Assembly (NCBI RefSeq): GCF_000155595.1
Contig: NZ_DS989904.1
Location: 752,477-816,476 of the forward strand
Source: Synechococcus sp. PCC 7335
Lineage (GTDB): Bacteria > Cyanobacteriota > Cyanobacteriia > Phormidesmidales > Phormidesmidaceae
Reading direction: 5' to 3'
DNA length: 64,000 nucleotides
The position numbers and the translations under genes were made by a program. The notes under the pieces were generated by a model. That model had not been told where the DNA came from. It made no database searches and was given only the letters and a program-made list of their open reading frames with translations. Positions 45,696-54,812 of the stretch are shown here, piece by piece (positions within the stretch are counted from its first letter, which is position 1; the number at the start of each line of letters is the position of its first letter).

Positions 45696-46043
45696 TCAAC
45701 GTCTGTAGATCACACGAGCCGGATAGTCGTAGCGTTGCAGTATTCGACGTAGCATTTCAGCATCTTGTCGCCTGCTAAAGCTAGCAATGTGGATGTAGCT
45801 ACCTAAACGCGATCGCGTTAAATAAGCATCTAGCACGCAGCGCCTAAGCTGATCTAACGTCGCCTCTGAGTCATCTATCACCACTACGCGGTAGGGGAGA
45901 GCAGGCTGATGTCCGACTACAATAGCGTCCTGTGTTGGTCGAGTATTAAACCGCTGTGGTTCCGAGAATAATGTGCATTCTGCTTGAGCAGGTAGTGAAA
46001 AGGCTACCCAGGCGATCGCACCGATTCCTAACCACTTAGACAA
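45696..46043 (-). CDS. Secreted SPOR-like small protein (TTG start)
   Basis: 115 residues from TTG 46043, preceded by GAGGAGG at a good spacing; no ATG gives a better frame. Residues 1-21 form a signal peptide (AWVAFSLPAQAEC). The remainder has a beta-alpha-beta fold with YIHIASFSRRQDAEMLRRILQRYDYPARVIY, reminiscent of SPOR domains (peptidoglycan binding). It precedes the FecR and CHASE2 genes with 99 bases between. SPOR assignment is inference. Confidence 0.65.
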   Translation of the reverse strand: MSKWLGIGAIAWVAFSLPAQAECTLFSEPQRFNTRPTQDAIVVGHQPALPYRVVVIDDSEATLDQLRRCVLDAYLTRSRLGSYIHIASFSRRQDAEMLRRILQRYDYPARVIYRR

Positions 46044-46629
46044 CTCTTCGCCTCCTCAAGAAAAGCGTCCAATAGCACCGATACAACCGCACCTTGATAG
46101 TTACGCTTTGATACTTGTATTGGATGCGTGGATTGCGTCTGCTAGGTTAGTTGGACAGTGAATATCTGCTTAAAGCCTTGAATGAGACAACTAACCTAAC
46201 TAGCAGCGGTAAGACCTCGCGTCGTCGTACGGCGCCGGGAATGTTCACCAGGATAGGGAATGCCTACCAAGATAAAGTAAAAATACAGCCCTACTTTAGC
46301 TATATTTCAACTTCAAGGTGCTGGTTTTAGCTCAGCAGGTCTTGTCTCACCGAAGTCTACCGACAGTCTATCGCTAAGTACGTGATTTAGGACATCAAAA
46401 ATACCGGGAAACCCCTATTGGCATCCGAAAATAGCAGAGCTTTTAGCGTTGTCTACGCTTATCCCTTACAAGGCTTGCAAACCCTTCTATCTTGGAAACC
46501 GGCATTACCCCGTATCTGCTTACTAATGCTCCATACAGCAGTTCTAAACATATAGCAATGCATATAGCAATGGGTGGATGATCTGTCTTCTACACTAGAA
46601 AATCCAATGAAAGTTATGACTTTGTAGAC
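46044..46629. other. Non-coding stretch with a bulged inverted repeat
   Basis: No gene seen in 586 bases. CTGCTAGGTTAGTTG (46139-46153) pairs with CAACTAACCTAACTAGCAG (46188-46206) as an imperfect long hairpin (34-base loop, four-base bulge). A 12-base duplication CATATAGCAATG lies at about 46548-46571. Confidence 0.6.
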
Positions 46630-47658
46630 CTAATAACGAATGCGCGGGTCGACGTAGGCATTCAAGATATCAATAGCAATGCTTACCATCGCTACAATCG
46701 CCGCAAAGAAAACCATAAGCCCTTGCACAACTGGATAATCCCGCTGACTAATCGCTTCGTATAGTCTGTTTGCTAGACCTGGCCAAGAGAATGTCACCTC
46801 CGTAAGCACTGCACCACCGAGCAAGGAAGCAAAGGTCAATCCCAAGATCGTAATCACCGGGATCATGGCATTCTTCAAGGCATGGGCGGTAATGATACGA
46901 AATTCTGAAATTCCTCTAGCCCTCGCCGCCTCAACGTAATCTGCCTTTAGCGTCTGCTTCAAATTCACCCGGACAATTCGTTCAAACACACCGCTAATCA
47001 ACACGCCTAGTGTCAAACTTGGTAGCGCTAGGTGATACAGGGCGGTGCCAAACTGCGCTAAGTTCCCATGCAAAAGGCTGTCTAGCAAATACAGTCCAGT
47101 CGGTCCAGTCGGTGCTAGCTGACCTAAAGGAAAGCGCGTACCAATCGGAAACCAGCGTAGCTGCACTGCAAACACTAGCTGCAAAATCATCCCAAACCAA
47201 TACATTGGCACTGCATAGGTGACAATGCCGAAGACCCTGCCACCAGCATCAAATACTGTGTTTGGCCGGGACGCAGCGATCGATCCTACCGTTAAGCCCA
47301 CGATTGCTGCGATCAACATGCCGCAGATGGTCAGCTCTACAGTAGCTGGGAAGTGATCGCCAATAATCTGCCAGACTGTTTGGCCTTGACTAGCGAGCGA
47401 GCTTCCCAAATCAAACGTGAATAGCTGCGCAATATAGTCGATGTATTGCTTGATCAAAGACTGATCGAGCCCTAGTTTGGCTCGCATAATCTGCTTGGCG
47501 GCTTCTGGGGCACGTGGACCTAGCAAGGCATCGACCGGATCACCAGGAGTCGCTCGCATCAGTAGGAAAACGACGGTGGTGATCGTCCAGATCATTAACG
47601 GCGCGAGCAGCAGGCGAGAGACAACGTAGAGGCGAAGAGAGCGGGTGCGAGACGACAT
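46630..47658 (-). CDS. Oligopeptide-type ABC transporter permease (DppB/OppB family)
   Basis: 342-residue inner membrane protein with six helices. The N-terminal FLLMRATPGDPVDALLGP and the EAA-like loop VEAARARGISEFRIITAHALKNAMIPVITILG are diagnostic of the DppB/OppB permease. It forms part of a peptide or nickel importer with a substrate-binding protein. The binding protein gene is upstream (9-base gap) and is frameshifted; the second permease and ATPases are not in this window. ATG at 47658. Confidence 0.92.
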   Translation of the reverse strand: MSSRTRSLRLYVVSRLLLAPLMIWTITTVVFLLMRATPGDPVDALLGPRAPEAAKQIMRAKLGLDQSLIKQYIDYIAQLFTFDLGSSLASQGQTVWQIIGDHFPATVELTICGMLIAAIVGLTVGSIAASRPNTVFDAGGRVFGIVTYAVPMYWFGMILQLVFAVQLRWFPIGTRFPLGQLAPTGPTGLYLLDSLLHGNLAQFGTALYHLALPSLTLGVLISGVFERIVRVNLKQTLKADYVEAARARGISEFRIITAHALKNAMIPVITILGLTFASLLGGAVLTEVTFSWPGLANRLYEAISQRDYPVVQGLMVFFAAIVAMVSIAIDILNAYVDPRIRY

Positions 47659-47667
47659 AGGATTTCT

Positions 47668-49334
47668 CTACTTTGCAGCTTGTTCGCTGTTTTTGTCGAT
47701 TTGCCAGAATAGCAATTGCTGGTTGGGCTCTATCGCAACATTGCTAACATCGGCGGTGGTGAATACGTAGTCTTTGGTTTGCCAGAGAGGAACGTAGGGA
47801 ACATCTTCAATCATTAGCTGCTGCAGGTCAGCAAAGATGGCATCTCGCTCGGTTGGGTCTTGCTCAGCGTTTTGCTCAGCGACAAGCTGATTGGCCGTGT
47901 CGCTGTAGTAGAAAGAGCCGTTGGCCTGCGTAGATCCCGCTGTACAGAGGGTTTCGTTAGAGCCTTCGTCGCAGGTGAGAAAGGGCTGAACAAAGTTTTC
48001 AGGATCGAAGTAGTCAGCGTACCAGTTGGAGAGCACGCTATTGTAGGCACCGCTTTCTACATTTTCCCAGAGGGTGGCGGATTCAGCAGTGCTAACAGTG
48101 ACATTGACTAGGTTGGATAGTTCTTGTTCAACTGACTGCTTAATCGTTTGGGCAGCAACCTGCCTAGGGGTTGAAGCAGAGGGATACCAGATTTCGAAGG
48201 TTAGTGGATTAGCTTCGGTGATACCTGCCGCTTCTAGATATGCTCTCGCTTCGTCATAGTTACCATCGCCATAGGCTTCTTCAAAGACAGGATCATAGAC
48301 AGGAAAACTTTTGGGAATCAGGCTGTAGAGAGGTTCGGCTTGACCTTTAAAGGCGCGATCGCTAATCAGCTGACGATCAATCATTGATGCCACTGCCTTT
48401 CGCACATTTAAATCATCAAACGGCGCAATCTTTTGGTTAAGCGATAGATAGTTCACCACCGTAGACCCTGCCTCAATTACCTGCCAGTCATTACTAGGCG
48501 CATCTTCTTCTAGCTGAGCTATTTGATCAGGATCAAGCGTTTGGTAGGCCACATCTAGACCGCCCGAGGTAAAGGTGTTGTACAGGTTTACCGCGCTAGT
48601 AAAGACCTGGATATCAATACCGTCGTTGGCAGGGCGATCGCCCCAATAGTCTTCGTTAACATCTAGCTTGATCACATCGCTACTAAAAGAGGCCAGCTTG
48701 TACGGACCTGAGCCAATAAACGTATCGGGGTTGAATTCACCTGCCCCGACTTCGTAGGCCTCTGGAGAAACAGGCGTTACCCCGGAGAAGGTCAGCAACG
48801 CTGGAAATGCGGCAAACGGCTGCTGAAGAACAATTTCTAGCGCCCGTCTGCAGAAGTCACAGAGTCAATTTTGCTAGCAAGTAGCGAAGCCGGGCGACCG
48901 CCGTTCTCCATAAAGCGTTCGATAGAGAATGCCATCACTTCGGCGGTAAAAGGCGTGCCATCGTGCAAGGTAACATCGTCACGCAAAGGAATGGTGTAGG
49001 TAAGCCCATCGTCGCTGACCGTCGGCAGCTCGGTCGCTAGCTGCGGCACCAAATCGGTGGTGCCAGGGCTGTAGGTATAGAGGCGATCGCCCATGTTGTA
49101 GAGCAAGATACCTGGGAAGATTTCGTAGGCATCGGCTGGATCTAGCGTCCTGGCACTGAGCGTGGTGCCCATAGAGATGCGATCACCGACAGCCCTCGCT
49201 TGGTCTGGAGACTGAACATCACCACCACAGCCCACAACCAACATCAGACACAGGCTAAACAGACCGACATAGCGCCCTGTTCTAAAGAACCATCGTCTAG
49301 AATGCGCTCGGTTGAAGAATAAAGTGACAATCAT
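47668..49334 (-). pseudogene. Frameshifted ABC peptide-binding protein (SBP family 5)
   Basis: Extracellular solute-binding protein family 5 split in two frames. The N-terminal part has a lipobox (LMLVVGCGG), RISMGTTLSARTLDPADAYEIFPGILLYN and the typical LVPQLATELPTVSDDGLTYTIPLRDDVTLHDGTPF, ending at TAG 48837-48839. The C-terminal part continues in another frame, (EIVLQQPFAAFPALLTFSG, IGSGPYKLASF, VNYLSLNQKIAPFDD, to 47668). One base is missing near 48840 (CGC TAG versus CGC nTA GAA); restoring it joins them. Either a recent pseudogene or sequencing error. ATG at 49334 is the probable start. Confidence 0.85.
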
Positions 49335-49457
49335 GGGCTGCTTGTGTAAGCTACAACACGTCATTATGAGTGATGGCGAGTAGATTAGCAGCAAAGAGGG
49401 TGTCAGTTCAGCAAATAGCCAGATCTAGATCATCTGATCATTTCAGAATCACTGCCC

Positions 49458-49898
49458 TTAGTCAGCCCCAACACTTAGCCCCAACACGCTTTCCTGTAGC
49501 TGAGCTGTCATTAGGTGCGAAAGCAGTCCTATGGGCCCTGCAAAAAGACACAGCGCCAAAGAATGCCGAGTCCAGATTCCCTTCTCCTGCCCTTGTAAGT
49601 AAATCCAGCGACCCACAAATAGATCCATCACAATGAAATGAATCCACCCAGTGGCCATCACTCGCTCATCGGCAAACAGTCCAGCAAGCGTAGCCAACGT
49701 CGGATTCGCAAAAGCCCTAATAGAATCTGGGTCTAAGCTATTTACAAAGCAATAGATATACGCTAGCGCCAACGGCACAAACGGCCACACAGAGTCCATC
49801 ACCCGCCGTGTCACCGACCAACCTGGTAACACAACCATCAACAGCCAAAAAGGAAGTGCAAAAACATTGGCCGCGTTGTACAGATATTCTATGAACAT
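49458..49898 (-). CDS. ABA4-like/DUF4281 membrane protein
   Basis: 146 residues with four helices. The FIEYLYNAANVFALPFWLLMVVLPG N-terminus, ATGWIHFIVMDLFVGRWIYLQGQEKG and LALCLFAGPIGLLSHLM are typical of the ABA4-like family; the plant member is needed for neoxanthin formation. Bacterial function unproven, but a link to carotenoids is plausible. ATG at 49898. Confidence 0.82.
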   Translation of the reverse strand: MFIEYLYNAANVFALPFWLLMVVLPGWSVTRRVMDSVWPFVPLALAYIYCFVNSLDPDSIRAFANPTLATLAGLFADERVMATGWIHFIVMDLFVGRWIYLQGQEKGIWTRHSLALCLFAGPIGLLSHLMTAQLQESVLGLSVGAD

Positions 49899-50025
49899 AG
49901 CCGTTCTCTCAAGCGATATATAGGATGATATTTAGGATAACTATCTAAAATAAGGGGTGTAGTCTAAGATCAGCGCTGTAAGCTATGTAAAGACTATAAA
50001 ACCGAGATTAGGGCACAAGAAAGCC

Positions 50026-50217
50026 ATGATGATTTTTCCGGGATCTCCCGTCCGAGTAACGAACGCCGACGATACTTATTACGGGTTTGAAGGACAAGTA
50101 CAGCGTGTGACCGATGGCAAAATTGCAGTCCTATTTGAGGGCGGTAACTGGGACAAGCTAGTGACCTTCAAATCCTCTGATCTAGAAGTTGTCAAGCCCA
50201 AACGTGGGAAGAAGTAA
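50026..50217 (+). CDS. ndhS: NDH-1 subunit NdhS
   Basis: 63-residue SH3-like subunit of the photosynthetic NDH-1 complex that helps dock ferredoxin during cyclic electron flow. It matches the family: [43 protein letters not shown]. Two start codons (ATG at 50026 and 50029) are adjacent. The HAS-barrel gene begins three bases after its stop, so both are probably cotranscribed. Confidence 0.9.
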   Translation: MMIFPGSPVRVTNADDTYYGFEGQVQRVTDGKIAVLFEGGNWDKLVTFKSSDLEVVKPKRGKK

Positions 50218-50220
50218 ATA

Positions 50221-50895
50221 ATGCATCTGCCGCTGCCGCAGTTTGCCACCGCCAAACGTCGTTCGACTCATATTGCTGAGGTGATTGAGACGAGCACAAC
50301 TGAGTTTCTAGCCCAGTGCTTAGAACCTGAAGATTTGAGCTTCCCAGCGATGCCGCCGTTTGGTAGTTGGGTGAAAGCCTATGACGAACAAGCCGCTAAC
50401 CAGATCTACGGTGTGGTCTATCACGCCACGACTAGCCCCCTAGACTCTGTACACCGAGCGAGAGCCTTGGGAATGTCTTTGGATGACTTGCGTGAGCAGC
50501 AGCCACAGATTTTTGCCATGCTCAAAACAGAGTTTCGAGTGGCGATCGTAGGCTTTGTCCCGATGCGGGTTAGCCGCAAGCGTAAAGACGCTATGGAACT
50601 AGGTGATCGCTACTATCAGCATTTGCCTCCTAGGCCGCCACAAGTACATCAGGCGGTGTACCAATGTGAGCCAGCAGAGATCGTTCAATTTACAGAAGAG
50701 CTAGACTGGCTACGAACGCTGTTGCAAGTCAGCGGTGTGCCCACTGAAAGCCTCATAGCAGCGGCAATTCGAGAAGTGTACAATCTGCGTGAATTGGATC
50801 GCGACTGGTTGATCAGTGCAGGTCGAATGGTTAGCCTATTACTCAAAGACGACTATGATCGCCTGCGAATGATTCTCTCGCAAATCCACCCATAA
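50221..50895 (+). CDS. HAS-barrel domain protein of unknown function
   Basis: 224 residues, very close to ndhS. The N-terminal half is beta-rich (IAEVIETSTTEFLAQCLE, FGSWVKAYDEQAANQIYGVVYHATTSP), as in HAS (HerA-ATP synthase) barrels; the C-terminal half is helical, with LDWLRTLLQVSGVPTESLIAAAIREVYN. Cyanobacterial members often lie near ndhS. No catalytic motif. Its function is unknown; an NDH-1 assembly link would be inference from spacing only. Confidence 0.75.
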   Translation: MHLPLPQFATAKRRSTHIAEVIETSTTEFLAQCLEPEDLSFPAMPPFGSWVKAYDEQAANQIYGVVYHATTSPLDSVHRARALGMSLDDLREQQPQIFAMLKTEFRVAIVGFVPMRVSRKRKDAMELGDRYYQHLPPRPPQVHQAVYQCEPAEIVQFTEELDWLRTLLQVSGVPTESLIAAAIREVYNLRELDRDWLISAGRMVSLLLKDDYDRLRMILSQIHP

Positions 50896-50940
50896 CCTTC
50901 TGCTCATCGCACTGTTCATCGCAACTCATAGTCCTTGTCA

Positions 50941-52101
50941 ATGCAGACTTACGACACAATCGTCATCGGGAATGGGTTAGCCGGTGCGGCTATTAGCTAC
51001 GAGCTATCAAAGGTAGGGCAGTCTGTTCTATTGATAGATGATGGCAGAGCTGATAGTGGAACGCGATACAGCTATGGTGGCATCGGCTACTGGGCTGGAA
51101 CAACAGAATTAACAGAGATGCTGTTTCGAGCTGGTATCGTTCGGCATCGGGAACTACCGGACGAGTTAGGGGTAGACACTCAGCTAAGAGAACTCGATCT
51201 ATTACTAACGGTAGCAAAAGGCGAGGCGATCGCGGCTGCGAAAGAAAGCTATTGCGCTATGCGGACGCCGCCGCAATTTGTCGATGCGAAAACGGCCTGT
51301 GAGATTGAGCCGCAGCTAAACCCAACAGCCATTGAGGGAGCCTTTACCATTCGACACGCCCAGGTCGATCCGATGTCACTAGTCGCTGGATACAACAAAG
51401 CGTTTCGACAATTAGGAGGACATCACAACCTATCGGCAGCGACCGGCATAGTTCGAGTCGAGGATACGGTAACGGGTGTGATGACCCAGGCACAAGCATA
51501 CGCAGCGAAAAAGGTGATTGTCGCAGCGGGGGCGTATAGCTTACAGCTACTGCGAGCAGTGGGAGTGCAGGTGCCGCTGTATTTTACGCACGCAGAAATC
51601 ATCGAGACAGCGCCTTTAGACTTTGAGGTGCGATCACTGATTATGCCTGCTACGAATGCTCGCACCGACTTGGAATCGGCCTCGCCTGAGCCAGCCGAGT
51701 GGCAAAAGCCCAATCATCAGGTAATGCCGCCCGTTCTAGAAGCCGGCGTTATTCAGTTTCAAGACAAGACAGCTCGAATTGGACAGATCAGTCGGTTTCA
51801 CACAGCCTTAATGCCACCAGTTGAGGCAAGCGTGGGTGAACGTGCGATTAGAGAGGCGATCGCCCATCCGCTCCCCAATCTCAAAGACGTCCCTGGCACC
51901 TGGAGACATTGCCTAGTTACCTTCACCCAGGACAATCTCCCGCTGCTTGGTTCGGTTCCTAGTATCAAGGGCCTGCACCTTTTCAGCGGCTTTACGGGTC
52001 CTTTCGCTCTAGTGCCACCTGTCGCCCAGCGCTATGCTCAGCACCTTAGCGAATCGTCCGACGAGATCATAGAACAGATGACAATAGCTCGATTCCTGTA
52101 A
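50941..52101 (+). CDS. FAD-dependent (DAO-type) oxidoreductase
   Basis: 386 residues from ATG 50941 (TTG 50935 would add two). N-terminal Rossmann motif IVIGNGLAGAAISYELSKVGQSVLLIDD (FAD binding), a central substrate half (HAQVDPMSLVAGYNKAFRQLGG, VIVAAGAYSLQLLRAVG) and the C-terminal FSGFTGPFALVPPVAQ. The amino-acid or amine oxidase family DAO; substrate unknown. It lies after the HAS-barrel gene but with a 45-base gap, so operon membership is uncertain. Confidence 0.85.
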   Translation: MQTYDTIVIGNGLAGAAISYELSKVGQSVLLIDDGRADSGTRYSYGGIGYWAGTTELTEMLFRAGIVRHRELPDELGVDTQLRELDLLLTVAKGEAIAAAKESYCAMRTPPQFVDAKTACEIEPQLNPTAIEGAFTIRHAQVDPMSLVAGYNKAFRQLGGHHNLSAATGIVRVEDTVTGVMTQAQAYAAKKVIVAAGAYSLQLLRAVGVQVPLYFTHAEIIETAPLDFEVRSLIMPATNARTDLESASPEPAEWQKPNHQVMPPVLEAGVIQFQDKTARIGQISRFHTALMPPVEASVGERAIREAIAHPLPNLKDVPGTWRHCLVTFTQDNLPLLGSVPSIKGLHLFSGFTGPFALVPPVAQRYAQHLSESSDEIIEQMTIARFL

Positions 52102-52236
52102 TCTCCTTAAGGAGATCTTTATCCGTGAGCACTAAAGCTTAGTAACCTCATAGAGTTCCTCTCTTGGGCATGACTACGACGAAAAAAGACTTCTGCTATT
52201 GTGCATAGGAAGAATTCTATTTATAGACTGGGCGTA

Positions 52237-53277
52237 TCAACTTAATTTAGAGGCGTCATCGATGGAAGAGTGCTCTTGCTGTTTGCGCGGATCCTTAGAA
52301 AAGACTACTCCAAGCTGAGTCAAGAACTGCTTGTCCTCTAGCGATAGCTTGTCCTTTGGGTTGATTCTCATATCTGCTATATAAGCACCTTTAAGATTAG
52401 CACCATGCACTTTGCTGCCCTCTAGATTAGCGCCTCGCAAGTCAGCATTGCGTAAGTTGGCGTTACGCAGGTCAGCACCTCGCAAGTCGATATTGCGCAG
52501 GTCGACATCGCTAAGATCAGCCCACCGTAGGTCGGCCCCTATAAATTTGACGTTCCTTAAATTAGTCTCTTCTAGATTGATGCCTCGCAGGTTAGCATTG
52601 CTCAGATTGGTATCCCACAGCTTGGCATTCTCCAGATCGGCGTTGCCCAAGTTGGCATGGCGTAAGTCAGTGCCGCTTAAGTTAGCATCTACTAGATAGG
52701 TATTACGCAAGTCAGCATGGCTTAGGTCAGCGTGGCGAAGGTTAGCACAGCTTAGATCGGCATGACGCAGCTTTGCACAGCTCGAGTTAGCATTGCTTAG
52801 GTTGGTCTGGCTCAAATTAGCGCGACGCAGATCGGCACGGTATAGGTTAGCGCCGCCTAGGTTGGAGCGGCACAAGTTGGTAACGTGCAAGATAGCACCA
52901 CTTAGACTTGCCTTGTGCAGTTTTGCCTGACTAAGATTAGCACCGCTAAGATCGGCCTCATTAAGGTCGGAATTTCTTAGATCAATACCGCTCATTCTAG
53001 CCTTACGCAGGCTAACACGGTGCAAAACAGCACCGCTTAGAATGGAATTTCTCAAGTTAGCGTTGTCTAATTTAGCGCCACTTAGGTCAACACGACATGA
53101 ACTAGCATGACTGTGCTGTGTTCCTTCAAACGTTGTTCGCTTCAGCTTTACGTGCTTTAGACTAGTTTTCGACAAATCAGCTTTGGTTGCTACTGATTCT
53201 TGAGGTATCGACTGCTGAACTATCAATTCACTAGTATTGTCTGTCCTAGTCTTTGCACTCTTCGAAAATTCAGACAT
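52237..53277 (-). CDS. Pentapeptide repeat protein
   Basis: 346 residues made of A(D/N)LXX pentapeptides over about residues 55-315, for example ADLSGANLSQAKLHKASLSG and ADLRGANLEGSKVHGANLKG. Such arrays form a right-handed quadrilateral beta-helix. The N- and C-terminal 40 residues are non-repetitive and polar. No signal peptide. At DNA level this gives a 15-base periodicity through the gene. Function cannot be assigned; some pentapeptide proteins bind DNA gyrase. Confidence 0.92.
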   Translation of the reverse strand: MSEFSKSAKTRTDNTSELIVQQSIPQESVATKADLSKTSLKHVKLKRTTFEGTQHSHASSCRVDLSGAKLDNANLRNSILSGAVLHRVSLRKARMSGIDLRNSDLNEADLSGANLSQAKLHKASLSGAILHVTNLCRSNLGGANLYRADLRRANLSQTNLSNANSSCAKLRHADLSCANLRHADLSHADLRNTYLVDANLSGTDLRHANLGNADLENAKLWDTNLSNANLRGINLEETNLRNVKFIGADLRWADLSDVDLRNIDLRGADLRNANLRNADLRGANLEGSKVHGANLKGAYIADMRINPKDKLSLEDKQFLTQLGVVFSKDPRKQQEHSSIDDASKLS

Positions 53278-53765
53278 TTTTAGACCTAATTTGGTAATAC
53301 TTGCTAAGCCTAGACACTAGGCATCATCACGCTTAGCCTCATCTCTCTATAGCGTTTGTCACTTAGCTGGGGTTACAGTTTTCTGGCTGAAAGTCTGGCG
53401 AAACGACAGGCCAAGTGACTTGCGTTTCTAGTAGGCGTAGCCTTCTCTATGAATATGCATCCGTAAGATGCTGGAGACAGCAGAGAATGAGGTTATACGT
53501 AAAACTTTGGCTAGTGGTTAATTCTAAGCAAGCGTGAACAGGTATTTGCGACAGCTTGCTAGGTATCTGGGAAAGAGCCGGTTACCGAAAAACAATGAAA
53601 TATGAAGATTTATTGTTTTTATTAGCATGTTTGCTGTTCTACGCTCAGTATGCCCAGTATAAAAAGCACAATCCCTGACTTTGCCAGGAAAAATATCGGG
53701 AGGGATAAAACTTCTATCCTCAGCCCTTTGGTGGCCGTTTCATAGCAAGTATTCTTACTTAACTA
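53278..53765. other. Non-coding stretch between pentapeptide gene and IS982
   Basis: 488 bases that hold the possible small ORF at 53595-53678; otherwise I see no gene. It also contains the left target repeat of IS982 at its end. Confidence 0.5.
53595..53678 (+). CDS. Possible 27-residue small membrane protein
   Basis: ATG 53595 to TGA 53678 encodes MKYEDLLFLLACLLFYAQ followed by YAQYKKHNP: an acidic N-terminus, one hydrophobic helix and a basic tail, the topology of single-span small proteins. GAAAGAG lies upstream as a possible ribosome site. Not recognised; too short to call by homology. Confidence 0.35.
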   Translation: MKYEDLLFLLACLLFYAQYAQYKKHNP

Positions 53766-54740
53766 ACGTCAGTTCGGGATAAGGAAAGCTCGAAGAAAGG
53801 AGGATAGGTAAGCTGAAGTTGTAAAACCCATCAGCCCTATCCTCCACTATGTTCAGCTTAGAAGAACTGTTCTGCCACGTCGATGACTTCTGCCAAGTGT
53901 TTGAACCCCTCTGGCAGCGTCAACTGCTAAGCCACCATCTAAAGACGCGACAACGCGCTCGTTCGCTGAGCTTGAGCGAAATCATGACGATACTCATCGG
54001 CTTTCACCAAAGCCACTACCGCACCTTCAAACACTACTACGTTCATCATGTATGCCAGTACTGGAAGCAAGCGTTTCCAACGCTAGTCAGCTATAACCGC
54101 TTTGTCGAATGGACGCCCTCTTGTTTGTTCCCGCTGTGCTGTTATCTGAAGCGCTGCTTCGGCCGTTGTACAGGCATTAGTTTTATCGATGCGACCAGTC
54201 TATCGGTCTGCCACAACCGTCGGATCTGGCAGCATAAGGTCTGCAAAGATACGGCAGCTAGGGGCAAAACCTCTGTCGGCTGGTTCTATGGCTTCAAACT
54301 ACATCTGGTGGTGAACGAGTGCGGTGAACTACTCAACCTCACCCTGACCCCGGGCAATACGGACGACCGTGAGCCCGCCTTTGACTTACTTACTGGACTA
54401 TGGGGAAAAGTCTGCGCAGACAAAGGCTATGTATCGAAGCAGCTGGCCAAGCAACTACTCGACGCGTTCAACATCGAGTTCTTTGCTAAGCCTCGGCGCA
54501 ACATGAAGAACCAGCTAGTGCGGCTAACTGACAAGCTACTCTCGCGCAAACGTTCCATCATCGAAACGATTATCGACCAACTGAAGAACATTTCGCAGAT
54601 AGAGCATTCTCGTCACCGTAGTCCGGTCAACTGCTGGGTCAACATCCTCTGTGGACTGATTGCTTATTGCCACCAACCGAAGAAGCCTTCTCTCCATATG
54701 GAGTGGGAACTTCCCCCTGCTGCTTAACCCGAACTGACGT
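53766..54740 (+). mobile_element. Complete IS982-family insertion sequence
   Basis: 975 bp with terminal inverted repeats ACGTCAGTTCGGGATAAG (53766-53783) and its right-end counterpart (54723-54740; one mismatch), ends beginning AC. The flanking TAACTA occurs at 53760-53765 and 54741-54746 as a six-base target duplication. One intact transposase lies inside. The element interrupts no recognisable gene. Confidence 0.93.
53849..54727 (+). CDS. IS982-family transposase
   Basis: 292-residue DDE transposase. The catalytic triad appears in FIDATSLSV (D), [10 protein letters not shown] with GKVCADKGY (D) and [28 protein letters not shown] (E). The helical N-terminus ([31 protein letters not shown]) is intact, as is the FGFKL-type core, and there is no frameshift. 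ATG at 53849 is the start. It may be active. Confidence 0.95.
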   Translation: MFSLEELFCHVDDFCQVFEPLWQRQLLSHHLKTRQRARSLSLSEIMTILIGFHQSHYRTFKHYYVHHVCQYWKQAFPTLVSYNRFVEWTPSCLFPLCCYLKRCFGRCTGISFIDATSLSVCHNRRIWQHKVCKDTAARGKTSVGWFYGFKLHLVVNECGELLNLTLTPGNTDDREPAFDLLTGLWGKVCADKGYVSKQLAKQLLDAFNIEFFAKPRRNMKNQLVRLTDKLLSRKRSIIETIIDQLKNISQIEHSRHRSPVNCWVNILCGLIAYCHQPKKPSLHMEWELPPAA

Positions 54741-54812
54741 TAACTAGTCATCCCGCCGCTACTTTAGGGCCTGCATTGCTTTAGAGCCTTCAAATGCAGC
54801 GTAAAGATGCCT

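Noticed and set aside
52237-53277. Pentapeptide gene DNA periodicity considered as a CRISPR-like array
   Set aside because: The 15-base periodicity is explained by A(D/N)LXX coding repeats; there are no constant repeats with unique spacers.
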